From positions 1 through 54,828 of the forward strand of contig JAIPUZ010000078.1 in the NCBI GenBank assembly GCA_022833215.1: a stretch of DNA of 54,828 nt. Reading direction: 5' to 3'. This document shows, piece after piece, positions 33,455 to 40,254 of the stretch; the first letter of the stretch is position 1, and the number at the start of each line of letters is the position of its first letter. The notes under the pieces are model-generated. The model saw nothing but the letters and a program-made list of their open reading frames with translations, searched no databases and was not told where the DNA came from. A program made the position numbers and the translations under genes. This DNA comes from Mesorhizobium sp. (GTDB lineage Bacteria; Pseudomonadota; Alphaproteobacteria; Rhizobiales; Rhizobiaceae).

Positions 33455-34105
33455 ATGACCATCGAGCAGAAAATCCGCGCGATCATGAAGGCCACCGGCT
33501 GGAAGCAGCAGAAGCTTGCCGAGCATTTCGAGGTATCGCAATCGACAGTGAACCGCTGGCTGTCCGGCTCAGAACCTGAAGGCCACCGCCGCGATGCGAT
33601 TAACGAAACCTATGAACGACTGGTCGACCATGGCCCGAAAGATGGCGACGGCTCAGAGGTTCCCCTTATGGGATTTCTAGGAGCCGGCGCGGAAGTCGAG
33701 CCTGACTATGAGCAGGTCCCACCAGAAGGGCTTGACCAGATCCATATCCCCTTCCCGGTTCCGGATGACATGATCGCGTTTTCTGTCAGTGGAATTTCGA
33801 TGATGCCGGTATTCAAGCCTGGCACGATCATCGTCGTTTACCGCGAACAGAAGAAGCCGATCGAATCCTTTTACGGGATGGAAGCTGCAGTTCGGACAGC
33901 GGAAGGCCGGCGCTTCATCAAGACGATCACGAAGGGCAGCAAACCCGGAACGGTTACCCTCACGTCGTGGAACGACCCTTTGCCGATTGAGGATCAGAAG
34001 CTGGAGTGGATTGGGGAGATTTTTGCTGTCCTGCCGCCGGCAGCTCTTCGGAAAGTAGAGAAGCAAGGCGGCATACAGGGTCAACTCGGCTTGAAAACAG
34101 CGTAG
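33455..34105 (+). CDS. CI/LexA-type S24 repressor
   Basis: A 216-residue protein starting MTIEQKIRAIMKATGWKQQK. Residues 10-45 form an XRE helix-turn-helix (KLAEHFEVSQSTVNRWLSG). The S24 domain has a cleavage-like Ala-Gly at 77-78 (FLGAGAEVEP), catalytic Ser115 in SGISMMPVF and Lys156 in RRFIKTI, so induction by RecA-stimulated self-cleavage is expected. It would keep the prophage silent by binding the ATnCG dyads at 33372-33418 and 39017-39083. It starts a plus-strand cluster of lysogeny genes. Confidence 0.9.
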   Translation: MTIEQKIRAIMKATGWKQQKLAEHFEVSQSTVNRWLSGSEPEGHRRDAINETYERLVDHGPKDGDGSEVPLMGFLGAGAEVEPDYEQVPPEGLDQIHIPFPVPDDMIAFSVSGISMMPVFKPGTIIVVYREQKKPIESFYGMEAAVRTAEGRRFIKTITKGSKPGTVTLTSWNDPLPIEDQKLEWIGEIFAVLPPAALRKVEKQGGIQGQLGLKTA

Positions 34106-34127
34106 CCTTGGGAGGGGCTTGGGGGGC

Positions 34128-34787
34128 ATGAGAATTCGAATGGCTTTGGCTCTTGCGGGCTGTCTGCTGACGGCCGGCTGCTTCGAAATGAAGCAAGACT
34201 TTCGGTTCAACGCCGATGAAACCGTTGACGTGACGTTTCGGATCGGGATTGACGCGGCGCTGATGGCGCTGGCGAACCAGAACGCAGACAAGCCCTTCTG
34301 TTCCGATGAAATGGTCCAAAAAGACGGGATCACTGGGACGGCAAAATCTACCACAGAAGGCGGCGATATGGTGTGCACCATCACCATGTCCGGCCCGATA
34401 GATGCGATTGTAAAGGCAGCATCAGAAACCAGCTTGAATGAAAATGCCGAGCAAAAACAAACAATATCCCTCGCCAAAGAGAGGGATACCTATGCGTTAG
34501 ATATCGAACTGCCACCTATGCAGAAGGACAACGCAGCAGAAGACAACCCGATGGCCCAATCCATGCAGGCCATGATGCTCGCGAAGATGTCGGGCCGCAC
34601 GATAGCTTGGACGGTAACGGCGCCACAGATTATCGAAACCTCTGGCTCAATCTCGGAAGACGGGACGACGGCGAGCTACAGTCGCCCATTGGCCGAAGCT
34701 TTTACGAGCAAAGAGCCGACCCGGTTCAGTGTTAAATTCTCGCTAGAGCAGCCGGGCTTCTTCGGCTGGGTAAAGAATTGGTTTTGA
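34128..34787 (+). CDS. Prophage lipoprotein (possible LppM-like)
   Basis: A 219-residue protein starting MRIRMALALAGCLLTAGCFE. LLTAGC is a lipobox, so Cys18 would be lipidated. The mature part (FRFNADETVDVTFRIGI, VCTITMSGPIDAIVKA) and the end PGFFGWVKNWF, a hydrophobic terminus, resemble LppM-like lipoproteins in outline. It lies 22 bases after the repressor stop behind a G-rich leader, so it is probably transcribed with cI in the lysogen. The base composition seems less GC-rich than the backbone. A role in surface change is inferred. Confidence 0.75.
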   Translation: MRIRMALALAGCLLTAGCFEMKQDFRFNADETVDVTFRIGIDAALMALANQNADKPFCSDEMVQKDGITGTAKSTTEGGDMVCTITMSGPIDAIVKAASETSLNENAEQKQTISLAKERDTYALDIELPPMQKDNAAEDNPMAQSMQAMMLAKMSGRTIAWTVTAPQIIETSGSISEDGTTASYSRPLAEAFTSKEPTRFSVKFSLEQPGFFGWVKNWF

Positions 34788-34819
34788 TAGTGAAATAGCT
34801 CTGGGGAGGGCTTGGGGGG

Positions 34820-35548
34820 ATGAGAGTTTTGGCAGGCTGCCTCATAGCTCTGGCGTTAGTATCGCCAGTGCCGGCGCAAGAAAGCGACTATAATTGGGGT
34901 GGAGCATATATCGGGGCCGCGGGCGGGCTAAATGGTCTCGATCATGACTTTCAGATACCGGGGACTGCTTTCCACACAACGGAAGAGCGCCAGAAGTCAT
35001 TCTCAAGCGCATCGGCTTTTGCAGGGTATAACTGGCAGTTTTCAAATGGAGTGATCGCCGGCGTCGAGATCGCTGGATCTGTCTATAACAAGCATGACCT
35101 AGGCAATTTTCGAAACGCCAGAAACCAGTATGACGATCCTTCTGTTTTCGCCTCGATGGAAGCACATGTCCTTCGATCAGGGTCGCTGCAGGCGCGGATG
35201 GGGTACAGCTTCGGACAGATGGCGATAATTGGTTCAGTTGGCCCCTCACTTGCGTCGGTGAAGTATTGGGGCGCTGGAGGCGCCACCAACAAGAGCGACT
35301 ACAATGCTCCCTATCACATGATGACCATCAGCGAGAGTAATTCGAAAACAGTTGCCGGCGTCACAGTCGGTCTCGCAGCAGAGTTCGGCATTACCCCGAA
35401 GCTGTCGGCTACCGTCAAAATGGAGCACAGCGAGTGGGGACGGCTGGCAAATTTCCCTGCAAAAAAGTGTGCAACCTGTCCGATGGAGGAAATTAAAGCT
35501 TCAATTTCCACTCAGCAGGTTAGCCTGGGGCTGGCCTATCGGTTCTGA
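34820..35548 (+). CDS. Outer membrane beta-barrel protein (Omp25/31-like)
   Basis: A 242-residue protein. A signal peptide (residues 1-20) is followed by SDYNWGGAYIGAAGGLNG, the usual N-terminal strand of Omp25/Omp31-type porin-like barrels of Rhizobiales. Alternating strands follow, and the last strand VSLGLAYRF ends in Phe, the BAM recognition signal. A CATCP pair lies near the end. It follows the lipoprotein behind a nearly identical G-rich leader. Likely a lysogenic conversion protein that alters or masks the surface. Confidence 0.82.
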   Translation: MRVLAGCLIALALVSPVPAQESDYNWGGAYIGAAGGLNGLDHDFQIPGTAFHTTEERQKSFSSASAFAGYNWQFSNGVIAGVEIAGSVYNKHDLGNFRNARNQYDDPSVFASMEAHVLRSGSLQARMGYSFGQMAIIGSVGPSLASVKYWGAGGATNKSDYNAPYHMMTISESNSKTVAGVTVGLAAEFGITPKLSATVKMEHSEWGRLANFPAKKCATCPMEEIKASISTQQVSLGLAYRF

Positions 35549-35567
35549 ACGGCAAGCGGTACCGGGA

Positions 35568-35735
35568 ATGAAAATCACCCTCACCCTCTCGACCATGGAG
35601 CGCATAGCCCTGCGGCGGTTTGCGCACGAAACCGGCGAGGAACTGGAAGACGCGGCGCATATCGGCCTGCGCGAGTTTCTGATCGGGATCGGGATGCTGG
35701 AGCTGCCGGAGAGCGACAACGACAACGACGAATAG
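35568..35735 (+). CDS. Small hypothetical protein
   Basis: A 55-residue protein (MKITLTLSTMERIALRRFAH) with an RHH- or CopG-like pattern: a short strand (KITLTLS) then two helices (ERIALRRFAHETGEELEDAA). It ends in an acidic tail (ESDNDNDE). It lies 19 bases after the Omp gene and before the toxin-antitoxin pair. Possible small DNA-binding or antitoxin-like protein, unproven. Confidence 0.6.
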   Translation: MKITLTLSTMERIALRRFAHETGEELEDAAHIGLREFLIGIGMLELPESDNDNDE

Positions 35736-35810
35736 CTGGCGAGGGGCAGCGCCGGTTGACGTAACAAAAGAATTGATCCTTTGGGCCATATTCTTAACGG
35801 CTGCGTGCGC

Positions 35811-35823
35811 TACAATGGTTACA
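35811..35823 (+). promoter_or_regulatory. Possible promoter and leaderless start of the antitoxin gene
   Basis: TACAAT (35811-35816) lies seven bases before the ATG at 35823, and no ribosome binding site is visible between them. If this is the -10 element, the mRNA would begin at or next to the start codon. The -35 element is not clear. Confidence 0.35.
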
Positions 35824-36467
35824 TGACCGACGCGAATGAAAATGTGATTGCTCTTTTCACGATCGATCAGGCCGCCCGCCTGACCGGCGTGAGCAGGCGT
35901 CAGCTTGCCTCATGGGATCGCGACGGTTTCTTCACGCCCAGCGTCTCCGATGGGGAGCGCGCCGCGTATGCTCGCCTCTATTCCTTTCGAGACCTGCTTT
36001 CGCTCAAAGTTCTGAACCAACTCCGAAACCACACCCGTGTCAGCATGGACCACCTTCGCGAGGTTAAGCGCGATCTGGCGCACCTCGGAGAGGACATGTG
36101 GGTGAAAAGCACGCTCTTCCTGCTTGGGAAGAATGTCGTGATTCAGCGCGACGACGACACGCGCCATGAAGCCGGGACCGGGCAAGAGGTGTTTCAGATC
36201 CCGCTCCGGGTTATCGTTGGCGGGATGCGGGAACGCATTCGCGAAATGAACAAGCGCGGCAGCGACGAGATAGGACATATCGAGCGCACGCGGGGCATTG
36301 TCAGCAATAAACCCGTCATCGCCGGCACACGCATTCCCGTTTCTGCGATCAAGGAATTTGCCGAGGCAGGGTATTCTGTCGAGCAAATTCTGAAAGAGTA
36401 TCCGTCACTCGAAAGAGCCGACGTTGAAGCCGCCATAGCATTTGAGGACAAGCGCAACGCTGCATGA
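35823..36467 (+). CDS. MerR-HTH plus DUF433 antitoxin
   Basis: A 214-residue protein starting MTDANENVIALFTIDQAARL. Residues 10-75 form a MerR-type helix-turn-helix (DQAARLTGVSRRQLASWDRD). The C-terminal 50 residues carry the DUF433 pattern NKPVIAGTRIPVSAIKEFAE and YPSLERADVEAAIAFE. This is the antitoxin layout partnered with PIN-like DUF5615 toxins. It overlaps the toxin by four bases and probably represses the pair. Confidence 0.85.
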   Translation: MTDANENVIALFTIDQAARLTGVSRRQLASWDRDGFFTPSVSDGERAAYARLYSFRDLLSLKVLNQLRNHTRVSMDHLREVKRDLAHLGEDMWVKSTLFLLGKNVVIQRDDDTRHEAGTGQEVFQIPLRVIVGGMRERIREMNKRGSDEIGHIERTRGIVSNKPVIAGTRIPVSAIKEFAEAGYSVEQILKEYPSLERADVEAAIAFEDKRNAA

Positions 36468-36847
36468 AGTTTTTACTGGATGAGGGGGTTCCGGTATCAG
36501 TTGGCAGCGTTCTCGAGAACGCCGGGCATGAAGTGATTCTGTTCGATAATAGTGGCCTCGCAAAAGGCACCCCAGACCCCGTTGTTTGCGCAGCAGCTGA
36601 ATCTAGCGACGCAGTTCTTGTTGCCGCTGATCATGACATGAAGCGCCTTGCCAAAGGACACGGGATCACTAAGGCAAGGTTCAAGACCCTTGGCCTTATT
36701 CGGTTTGAGTGCCGGAAACCGGACTGCACCGCAAGGATCGGTGCCGCGCTTTCGCTAATTGAGCATGAATGGGTGAAGGTTGCAGACGGCCTTTGCGAAA
36801 GGCTTTTCGTCGTAATCGGTGAATCGACAATACGAACCCATCGGTAG
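36464..36847 (+). CDS. PIN-like toxin (DUF5615 / VapC-like)
   Basis: A 127-residue protein (MKFLLDEGVPVSVGSVLENA). KFLLDEGVP gives the first Asp and Glu pair, AADHDMKRLAK the second acidic cluster, and the middle contains PDPVVCAAAESSDAV. These fit DUF5615 PIN-like RNases. The start overlaps the antitoxin stop as ATGA. Likely stabilises the lysogen or acts in phage exclusion, a common role for prophage-borne pairs. Confidence 0.85.
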   Translation: MKFLLDEGVPVSVGSVLENAGHEVILFDNSGLAKGTPDPVVCAAAESSDAVLVAADHDMKRLAKGHGITKARFKTLGLIRFECRKPDCTARIGAALSLIEHEWVKVADGLCERLFVVIGESTIRTHR

Positions 36848-36860
36848 CGATACATCCCAG

Positions 36861-36886
36861 CCCTGGCTCCGGCCGGGGTTTTCGTT
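36861..36886 (+). terminator. Rho-independent terminator of the lysogeny genes
   Basis: A seven-base stem with one G:T pair (36861-36867 with 36872-36878, loop TCCG) followed by TTTTCGTTT. It lies 14 bases after the toxin stop and just before the convergent gene at 36887. Confidence 0.65.
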
Positions 36887-37063
36887 TCAGACGTTCGGCA
36901 TGAGATAGGCAATCAGGAACGCGGCCGCACAGAGCAGCGCACCAGCTACCAGCCAAGGTTTCAGCGTTCGCCAGTACAGCGCCCGACGCTTTCGTCCCGT
37001 CTCTTCATCAAACTGGTATTTTCGCGCCCCGCGCCAAGTGGCGGCGTATCTGTCCTCGGCCAT
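36887..37063 (-). CDS. Small membrane protein, 58 residues
   Basis: An ATG at 37063 opens MAEDRYAATWRGARKYQFDE, then basic TGRKRRALYWRTLKPW and one membrane helix LVAGALLCAAAFLIAYLM. It is below common length cut-offs. It converges with the toxin gene, whose terminator separates the two. Function unknown; an integral inner-membrane helix with a cytoplasmic basic side is predicted. The 131 bases to the next gene (37064-37194) show nothing notable. Confidence 0.55.
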   Translation of the reverse strand: MAEDRYAATWRGARKYQFDEETGRKRRALYWRTLKPWLVAGALLCAAAFLIAYLMPNV

Positions 37064-37194
37064 GTTGGGAAAATAGCCGGTGCCGGTTTATTGCCGGTTA
37101 GGTCGATAGCTCAAATTTGGTCATTCCCACGGAAACAACCCTCCCCCAGAGCTTTCTGGCCGGCATGGGAAAAGCCGGCCAGTTCCAAATCGAA

Positions 37195-37506
37195 CTATTT
37201 CTGCAAAACGGCACCTGAAGAGAACATGCTTCCCTTCGCGCCTCGGTTTGGATCGGTTGCCGTGGTGCCCAAGCTTCCGGCAGGCTGTCGCACAACCTCA
37301 ATCCAGGCCTTGCACTTGTTTGTCGTGCCACCGACAACGCCGAGCTGTCCGCCATGACACCCGACCGTCTGGCCGTTGCTATGCCTGTAGCAATCGCCCT
37401 CGTTCATGGTTGTTCCGCCGTTGATGTTGCTCATGCATGCCGCAGATGCGCTTGCGATTGGCAGGGCGGACAAGGTTGCCGCCAGAACAAAAATCTTCAC
37501 CCTCAT
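37195..37506 (-). CDS. Small secreted protein with four cysteines
   Basis: A 103-residue protein starting MRVKIFVLAATLSALPIASA, with a clean signal peptide ending near AASA-A. The mature part contains CMSNINGG, GDCYRHSNG, VGCHGGQ and NKCKAW, so four cysteines, probably two disulfides. An AGGAGAGTGAC site precedes the ATG. It lies convergent to the lysogeny cluster and may be another lysogenic conversion factor. No family recognised. Confidence 0.65.
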   Translation of the reverse strand: MRVKIFVLAATLSALPIASASAACMSNINGGTTMNEGDCYRHSNGQTVGCHGGQLGVVGGTTNKCKAWIEVVRQPAGSLGTTATDPNRGAKGSMFSSGAVLQK

Positions 37507-37581
37507 GTCACTCTCCTCCTGTTGCGTTGGGAATGCCCGAACCGTAGGAGGCCCGCGATGAACGGCCTCTGAACGCATTGT

Positions 37582-38043
37582 TCAGGAAAGTGCACCATTC
37601 AGCCAATCCTCGATATCGATCTGCGGCGCTTTCCGCCGGCGCGTGAACCGAGCGCTGGTGGCGTGCTGCCGCGCGTCGTGCAGCAAATGGCACTGTTGGC
37701 ACCAGAATCGCAGATTGTCATCGGAATGGTCGATCAGGTGATTGTCGAAGTGCGCCACGGTGCAGACGATCTTGATGATGCGGAGTTTGATCGGATCGCC
37801 CTCCCCGCACCACCATTCCTCGCCGGGCTTCGGCCAGACGAGGCGGAGGCCATTATCGCCCATCGGCTGGGCCTTGAGGAATTTCCCGCTGTGAAGCCGG
37901 CCGCCGATCGCGTGGTTCTCGACGCCGCATTTCTCGCAGCAGTTGCCGGCTCGGATCCGAATGCGCTCGCGGATCGCCTGCCACTCTGGCGATTTGATTG
38001 ATCCGCCTGGGTAGAGCTTCATCTTTTCAGCAGAAATCGGCAT
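37582..38043 (-). CDS. HNH endonuclease-like protein
   Basis: A 153-residue protein starting MPISAEKMKLYPGGSIKSPE. It has EWQAIRERIRIRAGNCCEKCG (in parts), with CCEKCG as the first zinc pair, VAHFDNHLIDHSDDNLRFWC as the catalytic His-Asn core, and CQQCHLLHD as the second zinc pair. This is the usual HNH with a zinc cradle. It overlaps nothing upstream but is close to the gene at 38064. It may nick phage or host DNA, or be a mobile endonuclease. Confidence 0.75.
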   Translation of the reverse strand: MPISAEKMKLYPGGSIKSPEWQAIRERIRIRAGNCCEKCGVENHAIGGRLHSGKFLKAQPMGDNGLRLVWPKPGEEWWCGEGDPIKLRIIKIVCTVAHFDNHLIDHSDDNLRFWCQQCHLLHDARQHATSARFTRRRKAPQIDIEDWLNGALS

Positions 38044-38063
38044 AGAGCCTTCCTTTCTACGTT

Positions 38064-38645
38064 TCAGCCCGCCGGCTTCCGGTTCGGCCACTTTTCGGCA
38101 GCATCGAACATTCGCTGATCGACATTGTGCAGGTGGGCGACTTCCTCGCGCTGCGGAATGCGAGAACCGAAAAACGCCAGAACGTCCGGGAACTCCCAGA
38201 GGATGTCAGCCCGGCCGGCGCTGATAACGGCGGATACGACCTTGCGAAGAAGCTGCGCCGGATCGATGTCCATCTCTCCCACGACATCGAAAGGCTCGCC
38301 GTCGATCAAATCGGGCTTGCTGTTGTCCATCATGCGATGGAGAGATTCTTCAGGAATCCGAGTGATGCCGTCCGCAGCCTTGCACCAATCCGGTGAGAAC
38401 CGGCCAGCATCGCCCATTACGGCCTTGATGTTTTTCTGTGCCTTGGCGCGCCGGCCTTTCGGCCCGAGAGCGTCGATAGATGCCATCAATTGATCCGGTA
38501 GTCCGGTATTCTCAACCTCGAAAATCCGAGAAGCCAACTCGAGCAAATGGTCGGTATCGACGATATCGCCGGTTTTCACGCCCCATGCCCCGATGAACGC
38601 CTCGATCTTCCGTTCCGCCGATCCGTTCGGCCAGCGCATTGCCAT
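38064..38645 (-). CDS. Hypothetical phage protein
   Basis: A 193-residue protein starting MAMRWPNGSAERKIEAFIGA. It contains DTDHLLELASRIFEVENTG and PAQLLRKVVSAVISAGRAD. The C-terminal part reads VAHLHNVDQRMFDAAEKWPN. No recognised family. It begins the short leftward unit that also includes the HNH gene, behind a 500-base noncoding region. Confidence 0.55.
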   Translation of the reverse strand: MAMRWPNGSAERKIEAFIGAWGVKTGDIVDTDHLLELASRIFEVENTGLPDQLMASIDALGPKGRRAKAQKNIKAVMGDAGRFSPDWCKAADGITRIPEESLHRMMDNSKPDLIDGEPFDVVGEMDIDPAQLLRKVVSAVISAGRADILWEFPDVLAFFGSRIPQREEVAHLHNVDQRMFDAAEKWPNRKPAG

Positions 38646-39016
38646 TTTCGCTTTCCTTTCGCTGCTTAGAGCCAAGCCCTTCTACGTATCAGAACTATCT
38701 TTCTTGGCTCCCGTGTTTTCCCCTTGGTCCTCGTCTAGGCAGATGGTGAGGAAGCGGTTCCGGCCAAAAGACCCCCTACCCCATGAGCCAAGCCCATGAG
38801 GCGGGGAATCAATCGGCCAGTGTCAGGCTGACGGAGCCGGAATGGGACACTATGCCAAGGGCGCCTCTCGGCTGACCCGTCCTCAGTTTCAGACAGCACC
38901 GTAGGACTTTCGACCCCCGCGCCTGCCGCTTCATCTGCACCGGAGTTGCACCGGGTCGCGGCTCGATGCCGGGCGAACTCAAAACTGACCCGACGCGGCT
39001 AGACATATCCGCCAAT

Positions 39017-39083
39017 ATCCGCGTTCGCAAGAAATTTTATCCGTTTGCGCATTTTCTTTGTTGACGTTTATCCGTTTGCGCAT
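39017..39083. promoter_or_regulatory. Operators of the rightward early operon
   Basis: Two identical 14-base sites ATCCGTTTGCGCAT (39039-39052 and 39070-39083) and a weaker one ATCCGCGTTCGCAA (39017-39030) share the ATnCGnnnnCGnAT dyad of the cI/cro region. The site at 39070 is the exact reverse complement of the cro-side site at 33372-33385. Control by the same repressor follows. Confidence 0.78.
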
Positions 39084-39088
39084 ATTAT
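39061..39088 (+). promoter_or_regulatory. Rightward early promoter
   Basis: TTGACG (39061-39066) and TATTAT (39083-39088) are 16 bases apart. The operator 39070-39083 sits entirely within the spacer and touches the -10 element, so repressor and RNA polymerase must exclude one another. The leftward promoter at the cro-like gene has the same spacing. Confidence 0.72.
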
Positions 39089-39148
39089 CCGCATCAAGCA
39101 CCACGAAGAAGCCTCTTGCCGATCTCGTGGATTTGAGAGGAAACGGAC

Positions 39149-39577
39149 ATGACCCGGAACGATTTCATTTCCGAATATCTGACTGACGACCAGAAGCGAG
39201 AAATCGCTATCGAGACTTGGCGTCAGATGTGTCGCGAAGCCTGCGCCGGAAACGCAGAGCGGATCATCGGGAACATTGGCCATGAAGTTGCCGTCCAGAT
39301 GGTTTCGGAGGCACTTGGCGATGATGCCAACGACCTGATCCGCGATAAGGCGGTCGAGGTTATTGGTAAGCTTTCTGAGTTCAGCGTCTTCCGCCGCCCC
39401 GATGCATGGGATCGCGGCCCGACGCCTGCCTTCACCGTCCTGATGGATGCTGTGAAGGCCAACCGCGATCTTGTCGAGAAGCGGGTCCGCGAGTGCATCC
39501 ATCAGCTGTCTAAGCGCGATGCTGTCGAAATCCTGAAATCGGGGACGATCCAGATCAACCCCGCTCGGGCAGCGTGA
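39149..39577 (+). CDS. Hypothetical protein, first gene of right operon
   Basis: A 142-residue helical protein (MTRNDFISEYLTDDQKREIA) behind GAGAGGAAACGGAC. EALGDDANDLIRDKAVEVIG and ECIHQLSKRDAVEIL indicate alpha-helical folding; it has acidic and basic patches and no membrane segment. Being first after a strong repressed promoter, it is likely made early on induction, possibly as a regulator or host-takeover protein. No family recognised. Confidence 0.65.
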   Translation: MTRNDFISEYLTDDQKREIAIETWRQMCREACAGNAERIIGNIGHEVAVQMVSEALGDDANDLIRDKAVEVIGKLSEFSVFRRPDAWDRGPTPAFTVLMDAVKANRDLVEKRVRECIHQLSKRDAVEILKSGTIQINPARAA

Positions 39578-39587
39578 GGGTGTGAAG

Positions 39588-39848
39588 ATGAACGCCAAAG
39601 CGCTCGATCAATTCCTGGTCTTCGACATGGAGGACCGTTTCAACGCCTCGTATTGCAACGGTGAGGCGGAGGTTCGGGAGATCATCGATCAGTTCGACTG
39701 CCCCGAGCACCTGCAGGTCCTGCGCATCACGATGGACTACCCGGTTCGTGATGTGACCTCGGATTTCATCAGCGCCGACATTGACGACGCCCCAATCGGC
39801 CCTTCGCCCGATAGCCTTCGTCGTTGGCATGAAGGGAGGGTGCTGTGA
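39588..39848 (+). CDS. Small hypothetical protein
   Basis: An 86-residue acidic protein (MNAKALDQFLVFDMEDRFNA). EVREIIDQFDCPEHLQVLRI and DVTSDFISADIDDAPIGPSP are seen. The ATG is preceded by GAGGGTGTGAAG. Ends in a TGA that overlaps the next ATG. No family recognised. Confidence 0.55.
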   Translation: MNAKALDQFLVFDMEDRFNASYCNGEAEVREIIDQFDCPEHLQVLRITMDYPVRDVTSDFISADIDDAPIGPSPDSLRRWHEGRVL

Positions 39849-40066
39849 TGTCAGTCGTTGACGCTTGCATCGACGCCTCACGGCGCATGATCAGTTACCG
39901 CGATTTCGTCATCGAGGAAGCTTACGTGCCGGGCAAGGGAAACGTCTGGCAGTGGACGCACGAGAAGTACGACCCGGTTTCCTGCCCGGTTGGCGGTGAT
40001 TGTCAGACTGTTTTCGAGTGCATCCTCGCCGTCGATGGCTGGTATTCTGCAAGGGAGGCCGCGTGA
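39848..40066 (+). CDS. Small hypothetical protein
   Basis: A 72-residue protein (MSVVDACIDASRRMISYRDF). It contains IEEAYVPGKGNVWQWTHEKY and DCQTVFECILAVDGWYSARE, giving several aromatic residues and two Cys. TGATG overlaps link it to both neighbours, so the three small products are co-translated. Unassigned. Confidence 0.55.
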   Translation: MSVVDACIDASRRMISYRDFVIEEAYVPGKGNVWQWTHEKYDPVSCPVGGDCQTVFECILAVDGWYSAREAA

Positions 40067-40254
40067 TGCCTCCCGCTCCCGAACTCATCACCATCGAACT
40101 CGCCCGCCTTGCCCGCGCTGACGGTCAATGGGCTCGCCGGTTCCGAGATTACGAATTGCTCCTGACCGCCGGCCTGTCCTGCGAGGAAGCGGCGCAGATC
40201 GTCACCGATCTGGCGCGAGAGGCTGAAGCCCAACACGAATTGGAGGCTGCGTAG
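40066..40254 (+). CDS. Small hypothetical protein
   Basis: A 62-residue protein (MPPAPELITIELARLARADG). It is mostly helical (ARRFRDYELLLTAGLSCEEA, IVTDLAREAEAQHELE). The start overlaps the preceding stop (TGATG), and the RecE-like gene begins on the base after its own stop. It may be a small partner of the recombination enzymes that follow. Confidence 0.55.
   Translation: MPPAPELITIELARLARADGQWARRFRDYELLLTAGLSCEEAAQIVTDLAREAEAQHELEAA

Larger units (their letters stand above)
38646..39148. other. Noncoding control region between divergent operons
   Basis: About 500 bases without a convincing gene, holding the rightward promoter and operators (39017-39088). The stretch 38780-39000 is rich in short complementary segments such as CCCC..GCC with GGCGGGG (38780-38808) and the repeated GCACCGG (38938-38955). 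A 73-codon minus-strand reading (38809-39030) has an arginine-, proline-rich composition and no ribosome binding site, so it is not called. A folded RNA is possible. Confidence 0.4.

Noticed and set aside
31842-33458. 538-codon plus-strand open frame
   Set aside because: Antisense to the ParB-like, HTH and Cro-like genes, which show clear motifs and coupled starts. It also runs across the operator region.
35815-35824. GGTTAC word near the antitoxin start as a satellite iteron
   Set aside because: A single six-base match in the prophage is expected by chance and has no neighbours.
38809-39030. 73-codon minus-strand gene
   Set aside because: No ribosome binding site, unusual proline/arginine composition, and it would run close to the operators.
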